Origin: Balneolaceae bacterium UBA7797
GTDB lineage: Bacteria > Bacteroidota > Rhodothermia > Balneolales > Balneolaceae
Length of the DNA: 64,000 bases
Assembly: GCA_002480645.1 (NCBI GenBank)
Contig: DLCN01000001.1
Span: 1 to 64,000, forward strand
Direction: 5' to 3'
Part shown: positions 28,383 to 37,496 of the stretch, one piece after another
How positions within the stretch are numbered: the first letter of the stretch is position 1
Layout: every line of letters begins with the position of its first letter
Notes under the pieces: model-generated
Database searches by the model: none
Seen by the model: only the letters and a program-made list of their open reading frames with translations
Told to the model about the DNA's origin: nothing
Made by a program: the position numbers and the translations under genes

Positions 28383-29009
28383 TCAAAGAACCACGCTTCC
28401 TTTTCCTTCACGGATCAACACAGGCTCTCCGCCATCCGATAAGTCAACAACTGTTGAGGCTTCATTTCCTCCATATCCTCCATCGATCACTATATCTACG
28501 AGATGTTTCCATTTTTCATGGATCAGCGACGGGTCGGTGGTGTATTCCAGGATCACGTCTTCATCCCTGATCGAAGTATTCGCCAATGGATTGCCCAGTT
28601 TTTCTACAATATTTAAGATGATCTGATTGTCAGGGATACGAATTCCCACCGTCTTTTTCTTTTTAAAGGCTGCCGGCAACGTATTACTGCCTGGCAGGAT
28701 AAAAGTATAAGGTCCGGGCAGCGATCGTTTAAGGATCTTAAAGGTCTTAGTTTCTATCTGTGCCACGTGATCGGATAGATTACTCAGATCACGACAAATA
28801 AAAGAAAAATCTGCTTTATCTAACTTCACCCCTTTTATCTTCGCCAGTCGTTCAAGGGCTTTTTTGTTTTTCATATCGCAACCCAGCCCGTATACGGTAT
28901 CGGTTGGGTAGATGACCAATCCCCCGTTTCTCAGTATTTCAACGATCTTATCAACTTTACTTTGTTCAATACCTTCTTCATATAACCTGATCAATTCGGC
29001 ATCTGCCAT
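28383..29009 (-). CDS. YrdC/YciO-family RNA-binding protein (YciO-like)
   Basis: A 208-residue single-domain YrdC protein: VIYPTDTVYGLGCD at the start, SFICRDLSNLSDHV, PGPYTFILPGS, VGIRIPDN and STVVDLSDGGEPVLIREGKGSV. The CRDLS segment and length resemble Escherichia coli YciO more than TsaC. TsaC/Sua5 make threonylcarbamoyl-AMP for tRNA t6A, and YciO is a related protein of less certain role. A GGAGGTAG box precedes the ATG. Confidence 0.85.
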   Translation of the reverse strand: MADAELIRLYEEGIEQSKVDKIVEILRNGGLVIYPTDTVYGLGCDMKNKKALERLAKIKGVKLDKADFSFICRDLSNLSDHVAQIETKTFKILKRSLPGPYTFILPGSNTLPAAFKKKKTVGIRIPDNQIILNIVEKLGNPLANTSIRDEDVILEYTTDPSLIHEKWKHLVDIVIDGGYGGNEASTVVDLSDGGEPVLIREGKGSVVL

Positions 29010-29075
29010 AATCTACCTCCATAATATTCTCTTTTTATTTGTGATAATATTGTAATCAGAAAACCTAATGAATAC

Positions 29076-29106
29076 AAAAAAAGCACCCCATATGAGGTGC
29101 TTTTTA
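29076..29106 (-). terminator. Rho-independent terminator downstream of the DEAD-box gene
   Basis: AAAAAGCACC ... GGTGCTTTTT is a 10 bp stem about 20 bp past the minus-strand stop codon. Confidence 0.8.
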
Positions 29107-29127
29107 TAATTTGAAACATATAGATTA

Positions 29128-31032
29128 TCAGCTGAATAGCTTTTTAACCCAGCCAATAACACCGGTGCTTTTTTCGCTATTATTGCCTTCGCGCCCACCT
29201 GATAACCCATCGTAGGTTGGCCGTGGTAATTCCAGCTCTTTTGGTTTCTTTCTCTTCGCGTTCTTTCTTCCGGAGCGATCATTTCTGTTATTCCGGGAAG
29301 AATTTCTGCGGTTATTATTTCGGTTGTTATTGTTCCGGGATTGCTTTTTCCGGTTGTCATTTTTACCGGATTTAGATTTACTCTGCTTTTTATCTTTTAC
29401 TTCTACCGGCAGAGGTAATTCGGTTGGTGGAAACCCAACTTCTTTAGAGATACGGTCAATATCGTCCCGGTCCATTTTTGAGACCAGAGAAATGATGCGT
29501 GCCGCTTTTTTATTCCCAACCAGCTCAGCCCGGTAGCGGTACTCATCCACATCATCGGGCACATCGTAGTTGATCACTTCCTCTACCCGTTCGATCTCTA
29601 CCTGATTAGCTTTTAACCCACCAACCAACAGTACTCTCATTTCTCCGGAAGTAAAACGGGCAAAACGTTCTTTGTAGGTATCTTCATCCAGCGATTCGCT
29701 GATACTCACCACGCCCCAGTTCTTTTTTCTGATGATGCGGAACAACCGGTCGGTCGTTCTTTTTGAAGCGGCAAAGACCATCACTTTTTTAGCCTTCGAT
29801 TCTTCCAGATGTGCCATCAATGTTGAGATCTTCATTCTCGGAGGTACGTTGATGTACCCCTGCTCCAGTTCTTTAGCCACCGGGTCCGGAAGGTCTGCTT
29901 CTCCCTGAAGAATCGGGTTGGCCAGAACCGGCTCAACATCGTCCTTCTCTTGTTCTTCCGTTTGCTCAACGATATCTTTCTTGAGCACCACTTTGATGCT
30001 GGCTTTTTCCAGCTTCTGTTCTACCTCTTCAATATCAATATCGGCCGCAGTTATTTCTTCATCATCTGAAGTTGTTTCCCTGGATTCATGCTCTTTCGGG
30101 TCCTCTTGTTCAGAGGCAGAGATCTCTTCCTCGTTTTGCGGCTCCTCCTCAACTGATTCTTCCTTGGCTTCCGGATTCAGTACAACCTCAACTTCAGCTT
30201 CCTCCAGCTTTTCTTGTATTTCAGCTTTAGCATCATCTGCCGGCTCATCATTCGATGTGTTTTCTACCGCTTCTTCAGTATCAGAAGATTCGTCAGATGC
30301 CGGATTCAATACAACCTCAACCTTTGCATCTTCGAGCTTTTCTTTTACCTCTTCAATGTCAACATCTGAGGTTGCTTCTGGCGATTCCGAAGCTTTCTGT
30401 TTCATCTCTCCGTTAAACCCAATCGTTTGAGGGTCTTTGAGCGTTAATTCGGCAAGTGTTTTGGTAGCTTTATTGTGGCTTCCTGTAGTGATCATTACCT
30501 GTGGCTCACCCACTACAAAACGCATGATATCCTTTACCCGGTTAACCAGGTTAAAGTTTTCCATATTATGCGCTTCGTCAATCACAATCATTTTAAGATT
30601 GGGAAGCTGGAAACTGTTTTTTTCCAGTATTTCAATAAGTCGTCCGGGGTTCGCTATTACCACCGGTGCTCCATCCAGAACTGCTTTTTCCTGTTCCTGC
30701 TTATCTCCTTTCATGGCAATAAGCGCACTACTGATCTGTGCATGGTAGCCCATGGCCCAGACCAATTCGTCTAGTTCTTTCGCCCGCTCAATGGATGGTG
30801 TTAAAATTAAAACTTGTGTGCCAAATACCTCTCCGTTTCCACTACCGGCCAGTTGTTGCATGGCAGGTATCAAAAAAGTGCCGTATTCCCCTGCTTCAGT
30901 TTTTACAAGCATATGTTTGCCTTGTAATGCCGGGGGTAAAACTTCAGTTTGGAGAGGTGTTGGTTTTTCAAATCGTACATCGGCCAGCCCGCTTAAAAGT
31001 TCAGGGCTCAGGCCATATTCTTCAAAAGACAA
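29128..31032 (-). CDS. DEAD/DEAH-box helicase-like protein with degenerate catalytic motifs
   Basis: A 634-residue protein with two RecA domains (about 1-205 and 390-530), a long acidic insert and an Arg/Asn/Lys-rich tail (about 555-600). The Q-motif (FEKPTPLQ), DEAH (152-155) and NPGR are present. Motif I reads VKTEAGEYGTF, so the Walker Lys/Thr are Glu/Tyr. Motif III is not SAT, and motif VI is YRYRAELVG in place of HRIGRTGR. Three related EEVKEKLEDAKVEVVLNP-like repeats lie in the insert. The TTG at 31032 has GAGGT 7 bp upstream and begins MSFEEYGLSPELL like family members; a GTG at 31041 is also possible. The frame is intact. Confidence 0.82.
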   Translation of the reverse strand: MSFEEYGLSPELLSGLADVRFEKPTPLQTEVLPPALQGKHMLVKTEAGEYGTFLIPAMQQLAGSGNGEVFGTQVLILTPSIERAKELDELVWAMGYHAQISSALIAMKGDKQEQEKAVLDGAPVVIANPGRLIEILEKNSFQLPNLKMIVIDEAHNMENFNLVNRVKDIMRFVVGEPQVMITTGSHNKATKTLAELTLKDPQTIGFNGEMKQKASESPEATSDVDIEEVKEKLEDAKVEVVLNPASDESSDTEEAVENTSNDEPADDAKAEIQEKLEEAEVEVVLNPEAKEESVEEEPQNEEEISASEQEDPKEHESRETTSDDEEITAADIDIEEVEQKLEKASIKVVLKKDIVEQTEEQEKDDVEPVLANPILQGEADLPDPVAKELEQGYINVPPRMKISTLMAHLEESKAKKVMVFAASKRTTDRLFRIIRKKNWGVVSISESLDEDTYKERFARFTSGEMRVLLVGGLKANQVEIERVEEVINYDVPDDVDEYRYRAELVGNKKAARIISLVSKMDRDDIDRISKEVGFPPTELPLPVEVKDKKQSKSKSGKNDNRKKQSRNNNNRNNNRRNSSRNNRNDRSGRKNAKRKKPKELELPRPTYDGLSGGREGNNSEKSTGVIGWVKKLFS

Positions 31033-31122
31033 TGGGTACACCTCTTCTAAATTTTTGGCGTTATTAATTCAATTTTCAAAGATCGTTGCTCTGTTTCTTT
31101 TGGGTACAGAACGTTTAAATAT

Positions 31123-31148
31123 ACAAAACCTGAGCACCAAGCTCAGCC
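31123..31148 (-). terminator. Probable terminator downstream of the CPBP protease gene
   Basis: CTGAGC ... GCTCAG (31130-31146) with a 5-base loop, followed on the minus strand by G and four T. It is short but lies just after the stop codon. Confidence 0.5.
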
Positions 31149-31155
31149 TTTATTG

Positions 31156-32070
31156 TTAAACATTGTAGAGATCAGCATAACTTTTCTCAAACCGGGTGTC
31201 CAGTTTCAGCTTTTCCTCGCCCCGATTTGTATACCATATAAAGAACAAAGAAATGAGTACTACCATTGTTAATCCCAGTAACCCGCCCTCGGGTCCAAAA
31301 CTACCTCCAGTCCACCAGTCAGGACCGTGTTGCTGAATAGTAATGAGTGAATTGCGCACGGAAAGACCACTTACCCGAAATCCAAATATCGATCCCTGAA
31401 AGAAATTCCATGCAAAATGAAGTCCTACCGAAAATGATAGTCGCCCCGTTAACACAAAAGGAATGGCTAACATAATACCGGCAAATGTGATGTTTACAAC
31501 TGAAACTACCGTTGCATTATCATTAAAAGCATGGGCGAGACCGAACAGTGCCGAGCTGAATACTACCGCAGTAATGGTGGCTTTTCCGGGAGTAAACCGG
31601 TCGCTACTGAACCCTTCCTTCAGGTTAACCAGTAAATAGCTTCGAAACATCCATTCCTCATAAAAGCCCACGCTTACCATTTGGATAAAACCGATCCCGA
31701 TTGGAACCAACCAATGCACTTCCCCATAAAATTCCCATCCAAAACCACTGATCGTTATGGTACCCGTTAACCATTGAATGATAAAGATAACGGACATGGA
31801 AACCATACCTACTCCGGAACCTATTAAACATTCTTTTATCCATTGCAGATCTGATCCTAACCCAGCAATGGAAATATCAGGACGGTTGTCCATAAACCGC
31901 ATGAACAGCCAGAGCACCCCAAATGAAAAGAGGATCGAGAATAAGTAACTAACTCCGGTCTCGAGAATAGACTGACCAATACCGACCGCCAAAAAACTAA
32001 AAAACAAAAAGACCGGGATTCGTAAACCGGCCCGTAGACGTCGCTCACTTTTATTAAAAACTGGGTTCAT
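31156..32070 (-). CDS. CPBP family intramembrane glutamic endopeptidase
   Basis: A 304-residue protein with about eight membrane helices. The CPBP motifs are visible: EEWMFR (about residue 135), FGLAHAFND and LHFAWNF. This family contains the CAAX/Rce1-type and bacteriocin-processing proteases. The substrate is unknown. It is a single gene divergent from the SRAP-like gene. Confidence 0.88.
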   Translation of the reverse strand: MNPVFNKSERRLRAGLRIPVFLFFSFLAVGIGQSILETGVSYLFSILFSFGVLWLFMRFMDNRPDISIAGLGSDLQWIKECLIGSGVGMVSMSVIFIIQWLTGTITISGFGWEFYGEVHWLVPIGIGFIQMVSVGFYEEWMFRSYLLVNLKEGFSSDRFTPGKATITAVVFSSALFGLAHAFNDNATVVSVVNITFAGIMLAIPFVLTGRLSFSVGLHFAWNFFQGSIFGFRVSGLSVRNSLITIQQHGPDWWTGGSFGPEGGLLGLTMVVLISLFFIWYTNRGEEKLKLDTRFEKSYADLYNV

Positions 32071-32140
32071 ACTAAATCTGGAACATTTGAAGTTAAAAGA
32101 CTATCTATTATACAAACATGGTACTTTAAAAATCTGATTT

Positions 32141-32788
32141 ATGGAACGATACGTTTTCGATGCAAATGCTGAACAATTAAAGGAAATATTTGGGGTTGAG
32201 GTCACTTCTGAAGCAAAGACGGAGTCAAATTTTAACGCTGCTCCCGGTCATAATCTACCCATTATTATTCAGGGTGAAGGCGCTCCCTCACTGATCACTG
32301 CACAATGGGGCAGCGATATAGCCGGACAACGACCGGTATTTGTAGCGCAGGATGCATTCAATAACACGGATATCTTAGCACTGATCACCTCTTCTCCGTG
32401 CATCATTCCGATCAGTGGCTTTTATAAATGGAAACGATCCGTGGAAGATCCATACCCATTTTATATCCGTATTCATACCCGGGATGTATTGGGAATCGCC
32501 GGTTATTTCACTAAAGACGATAATGGAAAGACCGTGTTTACGGCATTGGTTACTGAAGCGAATGTGCTGGTAAAACCGCTTGATACCACCATGCCGGCTA
32601 TCATTTCGCCGAACGATTATTCCGATTGGCTGAATGGAAACAGTGAGGCCGTGCTGAAGAAAGGGTTTGCGGATCATTCTATGCTACCCGAAATGACTAC
32701 CGTTCGGGTACCTGAACTGGTAAATGATCTGAGTAATAATTCAAAAGCATTGATACAACCGATTCCGAAACTCAGAGACGACGATTGA
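32141..32788 (+). CDS. SRAP (YedK/HMCES) homologue lacking the catalytic residues
   Basis: A 215-residue protein with the SRAP fold signatures (NFNAAPG, ITAQWG, CIIPISGFYKW, LVTEAN). SRAP proteins form a thiazolidine crosslink between Cys2 and an abasic site in single-stranded DNA. Here the N-terminus is MERYVF, so the MCGRY Cys is absent. The Glu of GFYEW is Lys96, and the His of H-x-R-M-P is Asp148. The TGA two codons before the ATG shows that no upstream Cys extension exists. It may be a non-covalent DNA binder or a pseudo-enzyme. Confidence 0.85.
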   Translation: MERYVFDANAEQLKEIFGVEVTSEAKTESNFNAAPGHNLPIIIQGEGAPSLITAQWGSDIAGQRPVFVAQDAFNNTDILALITSSPCIIPISGFYKWKRSVEDPYPFYIRIHTRDVLGIAGYFTKDDNGKTVFTALVTEANVLVKPLDTTMPAIISPNDYSDWLNGNSEAVLKKGFADHSMLPEMTTVRVPELVNDLSNNSKALIQPIPKLRDDD

Positions 32789-32801
32789 GTTCCTTATAAA
32801 A

Positions 32802-32837
32802 GAAAAGCCCGTCACTCAAGAGAATGACGGGCTTTTG
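32802..32837. terminator. Bidirectional terminator
   Basis: AAAAGCCCGTCA ... TGACGGGCTTTT is a 12 bp stem between convergent genes. Confidence 0.8.
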
Positions 32838-32858
32838 ACAAAGGTTGGTTGCCCCGGC

Positions 32859-35207
32859 TTATTCGCCGCCTTCTAACTCATCGGCTCTGCGTTGGCGTTG
32901 CATCGGATTTTCTCCTCCGCCTCCCCAGCCACGGCCTTTATACAATTCAAATCTTGTAGGGATCACTCTGGCTGGCCAGTAGTTGTTTGACACATCAGTG
33001 TCAGCGATCTCTAAGAATGGATCAAGTGCCACTTCAACAACTTCTTTTTCGCTAAAGAATACTTTGGTCACTTCTTTGTCATTCATTTTCCAGATCTCGA
33101 CCGGAATTTTATGTACTTCCGTAGATCCGTCTTTATAGGTAAACTGAACAATGATCGGCATCACTAATTCACCCACATTTTCGAAGGTGATCTCATAGTA
33201 GTTCATGCCGGAATTGAGTAATGCTTTTTCATCCTCATCTAAAGAAGAAACGAAGCGCTCGTAATCCTGCATATCCAGCAATGTTACTTTGTATGGATCA
33301 AAATTGTTGTAGAAATCTGCCGCAGCAGGGTCGCGCTCGAGCCAGGTTTCTTCCACGAGTTTTTCCTGATCGTCACGAATCGTACTGATATTTACCGGAG
33401 CACTTTCATCCTGTGCTTTCTGAAATGCTTTCTCTACTTCCGGATTTTGCGTATCGATCTGATACCATTTGATCTCTTTAATTCCCTGATCTACATGCCA
33501 GTTGGTGAAGAACCAACCTCTCCAGAACCAGTCCAGATCCACAGCCGAGGCATCTTCCATAGTACGGAACAGATCTGCCGGGGTCGGATGCTTGAACATC
33601 CAGCGTTGTGCATAGGTCTTGAATGCGTAATCAAATAATTCGCGTCCCATAACAGTTTCCCGAAGAATATTCAGTGCTGTTGCCGGTTTCCCGTATGCAT
33701 TGTTACCAAATTGCCAAATTGACTCAGAGTTGGTCATAATGGGCGAGATTCGTTCTTTATCGCCTTTCATGTAATTAACGATGTATGGCGCCGGACCACG
33801 TCGTGAAGGGAAACCACGTTCCCATTCCTGCTCTGTAAGGTATTGCAGGAAGGTATTCAAACCTTCATCCATCCAGGTCCATTGCCGTTCATCACTATTT
33901 ACGATCATCGGGAAGAAGTTGTGTCCTACTTCGTGAATGATCACACCGATCATTCCGTATTTTGTACGATCGCTGTATGTGCCATCTTCTTCAGTTCGTC
34001 CGAAATTGAAGCAGATCATCGGGTATTCCATTCCGATAGAAGCCGCATTGATCGACCATGCAACCGGATATGGATAATCAAACGTGAATTTTGAATAGGT
34101 TTCAACAGTGTGAGCTACCACCCGGGTTGAATATTGCTCCCAAAGCGGATTTCCTTCTTTCGGATACATAGACATAGCCATTACGGTCTTGCCACCTAAT
34201 TTAACTCCCATGGCATCCCAGATGAATTTTCTGGAGCTTGCAAAACCGAAGTCACGTACGTTCTTTGCACTGAATTTCCAGGTCTTGGTATCGGTAGCTT
34301 TGGTTTTTTCGCGCTCAATGGCTTCATCCTGAGAATAGATAATTACCGGGGCATCAGCAGTTTTGGCATCTTCGAGTAATTTTCTTTTGGATGCAGGTAA
34401 AATGCTTTTTGCATTCTGCAGCTCGCCGGTTGCTGCCACCAGGTGATCGGAGGGAACAGTGATGTTCACATCAAAATCGCCAAAGGTTAGCGTGAACTCA
34501 CCACGACCCAAGAATTGCTTATTTTGCCAGCCTTCCACATCGTTGTAAACAGCCATACGAGGATAGAACTGGGCGATCGTATACAGGAAGTTGTCGTCTT
34601 CTTCAAAGTACTCGGAACCGGAACGGCCACCGCCATCGGTTAAGCGGTTATTGATGTTATACCACCACTTGGTTTTGAAGGTAAAACTCTGTCCGGGCTT
34701 CAGTGGTTTATCCATGTCGATACGCATCATGGTCTTATTCACTGCTACATTCAGATCGTTATTACGGGAATCTTTTACGTAGTCGAGATGAAAACCACCA
34801 TCAAATACATGGTGCATACGCTGAATCTGACCAAAGGTCATCCGGTCTCTCATGCTGCTGGTACTGATCTTGTAAGTGTCAGAATCAGGAGCACGAACAT
34901 TTTGATCCAACTGAACCCAAAGGTATTCGAGCGGGTCCGGGGAGTTGTTGGTATAGGTTACCGTTGCTTCTCCATAGATCTTCTGATTCTCATCATCTAG
35001 AGTGATGTTCATCTTGTAATCCGCTTTCTGCTGATAGTATTCGTGCCCCGGAGCACCGGCTGCCGTACGATATACATTTGGAGTTGCAAGCTCTTCTTTA
35101 AGTTGCTTGAACTTATTATGATTATAGTTCTCGGTTTGTGCCCATGCCGAAGTTGATAGCATCAACATCAGCATAAATACGCCGAGGTGTGTGAGTGTTC
35201 TTTTCAT
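32859..35207 (-). CDS. M1 family metallopeptidase, secreted
   Basis: A 782-residue zinc aminopeptidase-like protein with a signal peptide (ends AWAQ). It has the M1 core, including GMEYPMICF (GxMEN-like), HEVGHNFFP (about residue 423) and the distal Glu in WMDEGLNTF. It is probably periplasmic and acts on peptides. It lies 5 bp after the HupE/UreJ gene, and a DUF6702 gene diverges from them; this set recurs in Bacteroidetes as far as I recall. The Asn/Arg/Gly-rich C-terminus is unusual but not diagnostic. Confidence 0.9.
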   Translation of the reverse strand: MKRTLTHLGVFMLMLMLSTSAWAQTENYNHNKFKQLKEELATPNVYRTAAGAPGHEYYQQKADYKMNITLDDENQKIYGEATVTYTNNSPDPLEYLWVQLDQNVRAPDSDTYKISTSSMRDRMTFGQIQRMHHVFDGGFHLDYVKDSRNNDLNVAVNKTMMRIDMDKPLKPGQSFTFKTKWWYNINNRLTDGGGRSGSEYFEEDDNFLYTIAQFYPRMAVYNDVEGWQNKQFLGRGEFTLTFGDFDVNITVPSDHLVAATGELQNAKSILPASKRKLLEDAKTADAPVIIYSQDEAIEREKTKATDTKTWKFSAKNVRDFGFASSRKFIWDAMGVKLGGKTVMAMSMYPKEGNPLWEQYSTRVVAHTVETYSKFTFDYPYPVAWSINAASIGMEYPMICFNFGRTEEDGTYSDRTKYGMIGVIIHEVGHNFFPMIVNSDERQWTWMDEGLNTFLQYLTEQEWERGFPSRRGPAPYIVNYMKGDKERISPIMTNSESIWQFGNNAYGKPATALNILRETVMGRELFDYAFKTYAQRWMFKHPTPADLFRTMEDASAVDLDWFWRGWFFTNWHVDQGIKEIKWYQIDTQNPEVEKAFQKAQDESAPVNISTIRDDQEKLVEETWLERDPAAADFYNNFDPYKVTLLDMQDYERFVSSLDEDEKALLNSGMNYYEITFENVGELVMPIIVQFTYKDGSTEVHKIPVEIWKMNDKEVTKVFFSEKEVVEVALDPFLEIADTDVSNNYWPARVIPTRFELYKGRGWGGGGENPMQRQRRADELEGGE

Positions 35208-35212
35208 AGGTA

Positions 35213-35797
35213 TTACCAGAACCTGGTTTCGTTAATGAGAATGATCGCTATGCCAGCGGCGGCTCCGCTCAGGAAAAGCGCCCATTCCCGGTGTTTTATT
35301 TTTAAAAGCTTTTGTCCGATCACCATGGCCAGTAAAATGATCGCAACTATAAGTAATTGGCCTAATTCAAGCCCTATGTTAAAAGACAACAGAGGCATTA
35401 CGATGCTGGTTTCTTTACCCAACAGTATTTGCAGGTAATTCGAAAATCCCATGCCATGGATCAGCCCAAAGAATAACGCCAATACGTAGCTTATTTTAAA
35501 TCTCTTCTCAAAAGTGGATTCTTCTTTCCGGCTTACATTTACCAATGCTGTGACGAGAATGGTAACCGGTATCAAAAACTCGATGATCTCGGAGGGTACA
35601 ATAATGATCTTAAGTGTGGCAAGGGCAAGACTCAACGAATGTCCGATCGTGAAGGAGGTAACCAACCACAATACTTTTTTGATCTCTTTGAGCCGGTATA
35701 CCGCAGTTAGAGCCACAATAAAAACGATGTGGTCGTAGGCATTCACATCCGAAATGTGCTCATATCCAAGCTGGAGGTACGTAAGAAAATCGTTCAA
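35213..35797 (-). CDS. HupE/UreJ family membrane protein
   Basis: A 194-residue protein with five or six membrane helices and the HupE/UreJ signature (NAYDHIVFIVAL, SFTIGHSLSLALATL, FGLIHGMGFSNYL). Some members transport nickel or cobalt. There is no ATG before the conserved start, so the start is TTG at 35797. The His residues in IGHS and LIHGMG are possible metal sites. It precedes the M1 peptidase by 5 bp. Confidence 0.82.
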   Translation of the reverse strand: MNDFLTYLQLGYEHISDVNAYDHIVFIVALTAVYRLKEIKKVLWLVTSFTIGHSLSLALATLKIIIVPSEIIEFLIPVTILVTALVNVSRKEESTFEKRFKISYVLALFFGLIHGMGFSNYLQILLGKETSIVMPLLSFNIGLELGQLLIVAIILLAMVIGQKLLKIKHREWALFLSGAAAGIAIILINETRFW

Positions 35798-35992
35798 TGG
35801 TGTAGTACTAAATAATGGCAGCCAGCACTAAAACTGATCATAACATCCTGAAAACCATAAAATAATTGAGGCCTGTTGCGTTATCCCTTGGTCCGACCAA
35901 TCATAGTTCTGAATAAATTCGCCCAAAAAAAGGCTATTTTTGGATAAATTGAAATACAGCCCCAAGTTATTTACAACGTTTTTACACACCCT

Positions 35993-36481
35993 ATGCAGGC
36001 ACTGATATTTATTTTCGCGATCAAACTGCTCTCTTTTCATCCGTATTATGTGAGTATTTTTGAAGTAAATCATAACCCGGATACAAAAACAGTACAGGTT
36101 GCAGCCCGCATCTTTATAGACGACCTGGAAAATGTGCTGATGGATGAAGGCCGTGAAAAACCATACATCGGTACCGAAAGAGAACTATCTGAGGCGGACG
36201 AATGGATCGCCGACTATCTGAACCGGCATTTTATGTTAACCGCTGATGGTGAGCGCATAGAATTAGATTTTATAGGTAAAGAATCTGAAACAGATGTGAT
36301 CTGGTGCTATCTGGAGTCAAATCCCATTGACCGGATAGATACGCTTCATGTGAAAGCAGATTTACTGATCGATATGTTTCCCTTACAAAATAATCTGGTA
36401 CACACCGAAGAACGAGGCATCAAAAAAAGTGTGATCCTGAAAAAGGGTAAGATAGAGGATGAGATCGTTTATGGTTCCTAA
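35993..36481 (+). CDS. DUF6702 family protein
   Basis: A 162-residue exported protein with a short hydrophobic start (ALIFIFAIKLLSFHPYYV), matching DUF6702, a small domain found next to HupE and M1 genes. The HPYYVSIFEVNHNPDTKTVQVAARIFIDDLE region is characteristic. Divergent from the HupE-M1 pair, 195 bp away. The function is unknown. Confidence 0.75.
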   Translation: MQALIFIFAIKLLSFHPYYVSIFEVNHNPDTKTVQVAARIFIDDLENVLMDEGREKPYIGTERELSEADEWIADYLNRHFMLTADGERIELDFIGKESETDVIWCYLESNPIDRIDTLHVKADLLIDMFPLQNNLVHTEERGIKKSVILKKGKIEDEIVYGS

Positions 36482-36487
36482 CCCTAT

Positions 36488-37402
36488 TCACTCTCCCGGA
36501 TAACTCTTTCCCTCACTCTTATTGTCATAATAACGAATTGTTGGGTAGGCGAAGTCAATATTGTCGTTTTCACCAAAGGCTTCCAGAGTCCGTTCCCAGA
36601 TGATCTCAGCCGTTCCTCTGCGACGACGCGGATCAGTGAGATACCGAACCGTGAGATTAATTCCGCTGTCTTTCACATCGGTGTACACGATTGGAGTGAG
36701 GTAGCGATACTCGATCAGATAAGATTTGGATGCTTTGTCAATTTGCTTTTTCGCGCCCTCAATAAAATCCTGAGAAACCTCACCGACTATGGTCTTCAGT
36801 ATTTCCTTGGCCGATTTCCAGTCACTTTCGAAGGTTAGTAACACCTCGATCTCGTTCCAGATGAATTGGAAGTCGCTGGTGTAATTGGCTAATTGCTCAT
36901 TGAACACCTGATGGTTAGGAATATGAATTACCCGGCCGGTACTCTGATCGGCATGTACCCAATTTCCGATCTCAAGAATGGTAAATTTGAAAGGACGGAT
37001 ATCAATCACATCTCCTTTTGAATTCCCGATCTGAATCCGGTCACCCACATCAAATGGTTTTCTCCAGATTATGAATAACCAGGCCGCCAGATCAGTTACC
37101 GGATCTTTTAACGCAATGGCTATACCGGCACTCAACAACCCTAGAAAAGTGGCCAGGGATTCCACCCCTGAAAACCAGATCTGCCCGATGACCAAAATCC
37201 CTATGGATGAACCGATATAGGTGAGATTCTTCCTCCATTTATATTGCAGTCTTTTATCGGTGGTTTGTCTGCCAACTATCCTGATCACTATGAATCGAAT
37301 TAACCATATCAAAAGAATAATGGCTACCGATTCTATGATCCTTGCAGTGAGATCCGGAGAGCTTTGCAGATAATCGATAATTTTCCCGGAGAAATCGTTC
37401 AT
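36488..37402 (-). CDS. MscS family mechanosensitive channel
   Basis: A 304-residue protein with three N-terminal membrane helices, the pore helix (LGLLSAGIAIALKDPVTDLAAWLF), and the MscS beta domain (FDVGDRIQIGNSKGDVIDI). It releases solutes when membrane tension rises. Convergent with the DUF6702 gene, with only 6 bp between the stops. Confidence 0.9.
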   Translation of the reverse strand: MNDFSGKIIDYLQSSPDLTARIIESVAIILLIWLIRFIVIRIVGRQTTDKRLQYKWRKNLTYIGSSIGILVIGQIWFSGVESLATFLGLLSAGIAIALKDPVTDLAAWLFIIWRKPFDVGDRIQIGNSKGDVIDIRPFKFTILEIGNWVHADQSTGRVIHIPNHQVFNEQLANYTSDFQFIWNEIEVLLTFESDWKSAKEILKTIVGEVSQDFIEGAKKQIDKASKSYLIEYRYLTPIVYTDVKDSGINLTVRYLTDPRRRRGTAEIIWERTLEAFGENDNIDFAYPTIRYYDNKSEGKSYPGE

Positions 37403-37433
37403 CAGAAATTAATAGGCTATTAGTGTTAATTGC

Positions 37434-37464
37434 TTGGGATAGTACCCAAATTTGGATATCTTTG
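37434..37464 (+). promoter_or_regulatory. Candidate Bacteroidetes-type promoter for secG
   Basis: TATCTTTG (37457-37464) matches the -7 element TAnnTTTG; TTGG lies 19 bp upstream at 37434-37437. It ends 32 bp before the secG ATG. Confidence 0.45.
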
Positions 37465-37496
37465 TAACCTTTTTCAAAAGTTAAGACATTACTACA

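Noticed and set aside
29918..30430. Ser-rich plus-strand frame opposite the DEAD-box gene
   Set aside because: It is antisense to the acidic repeat insert; Glu codons read as Ser/Phe.
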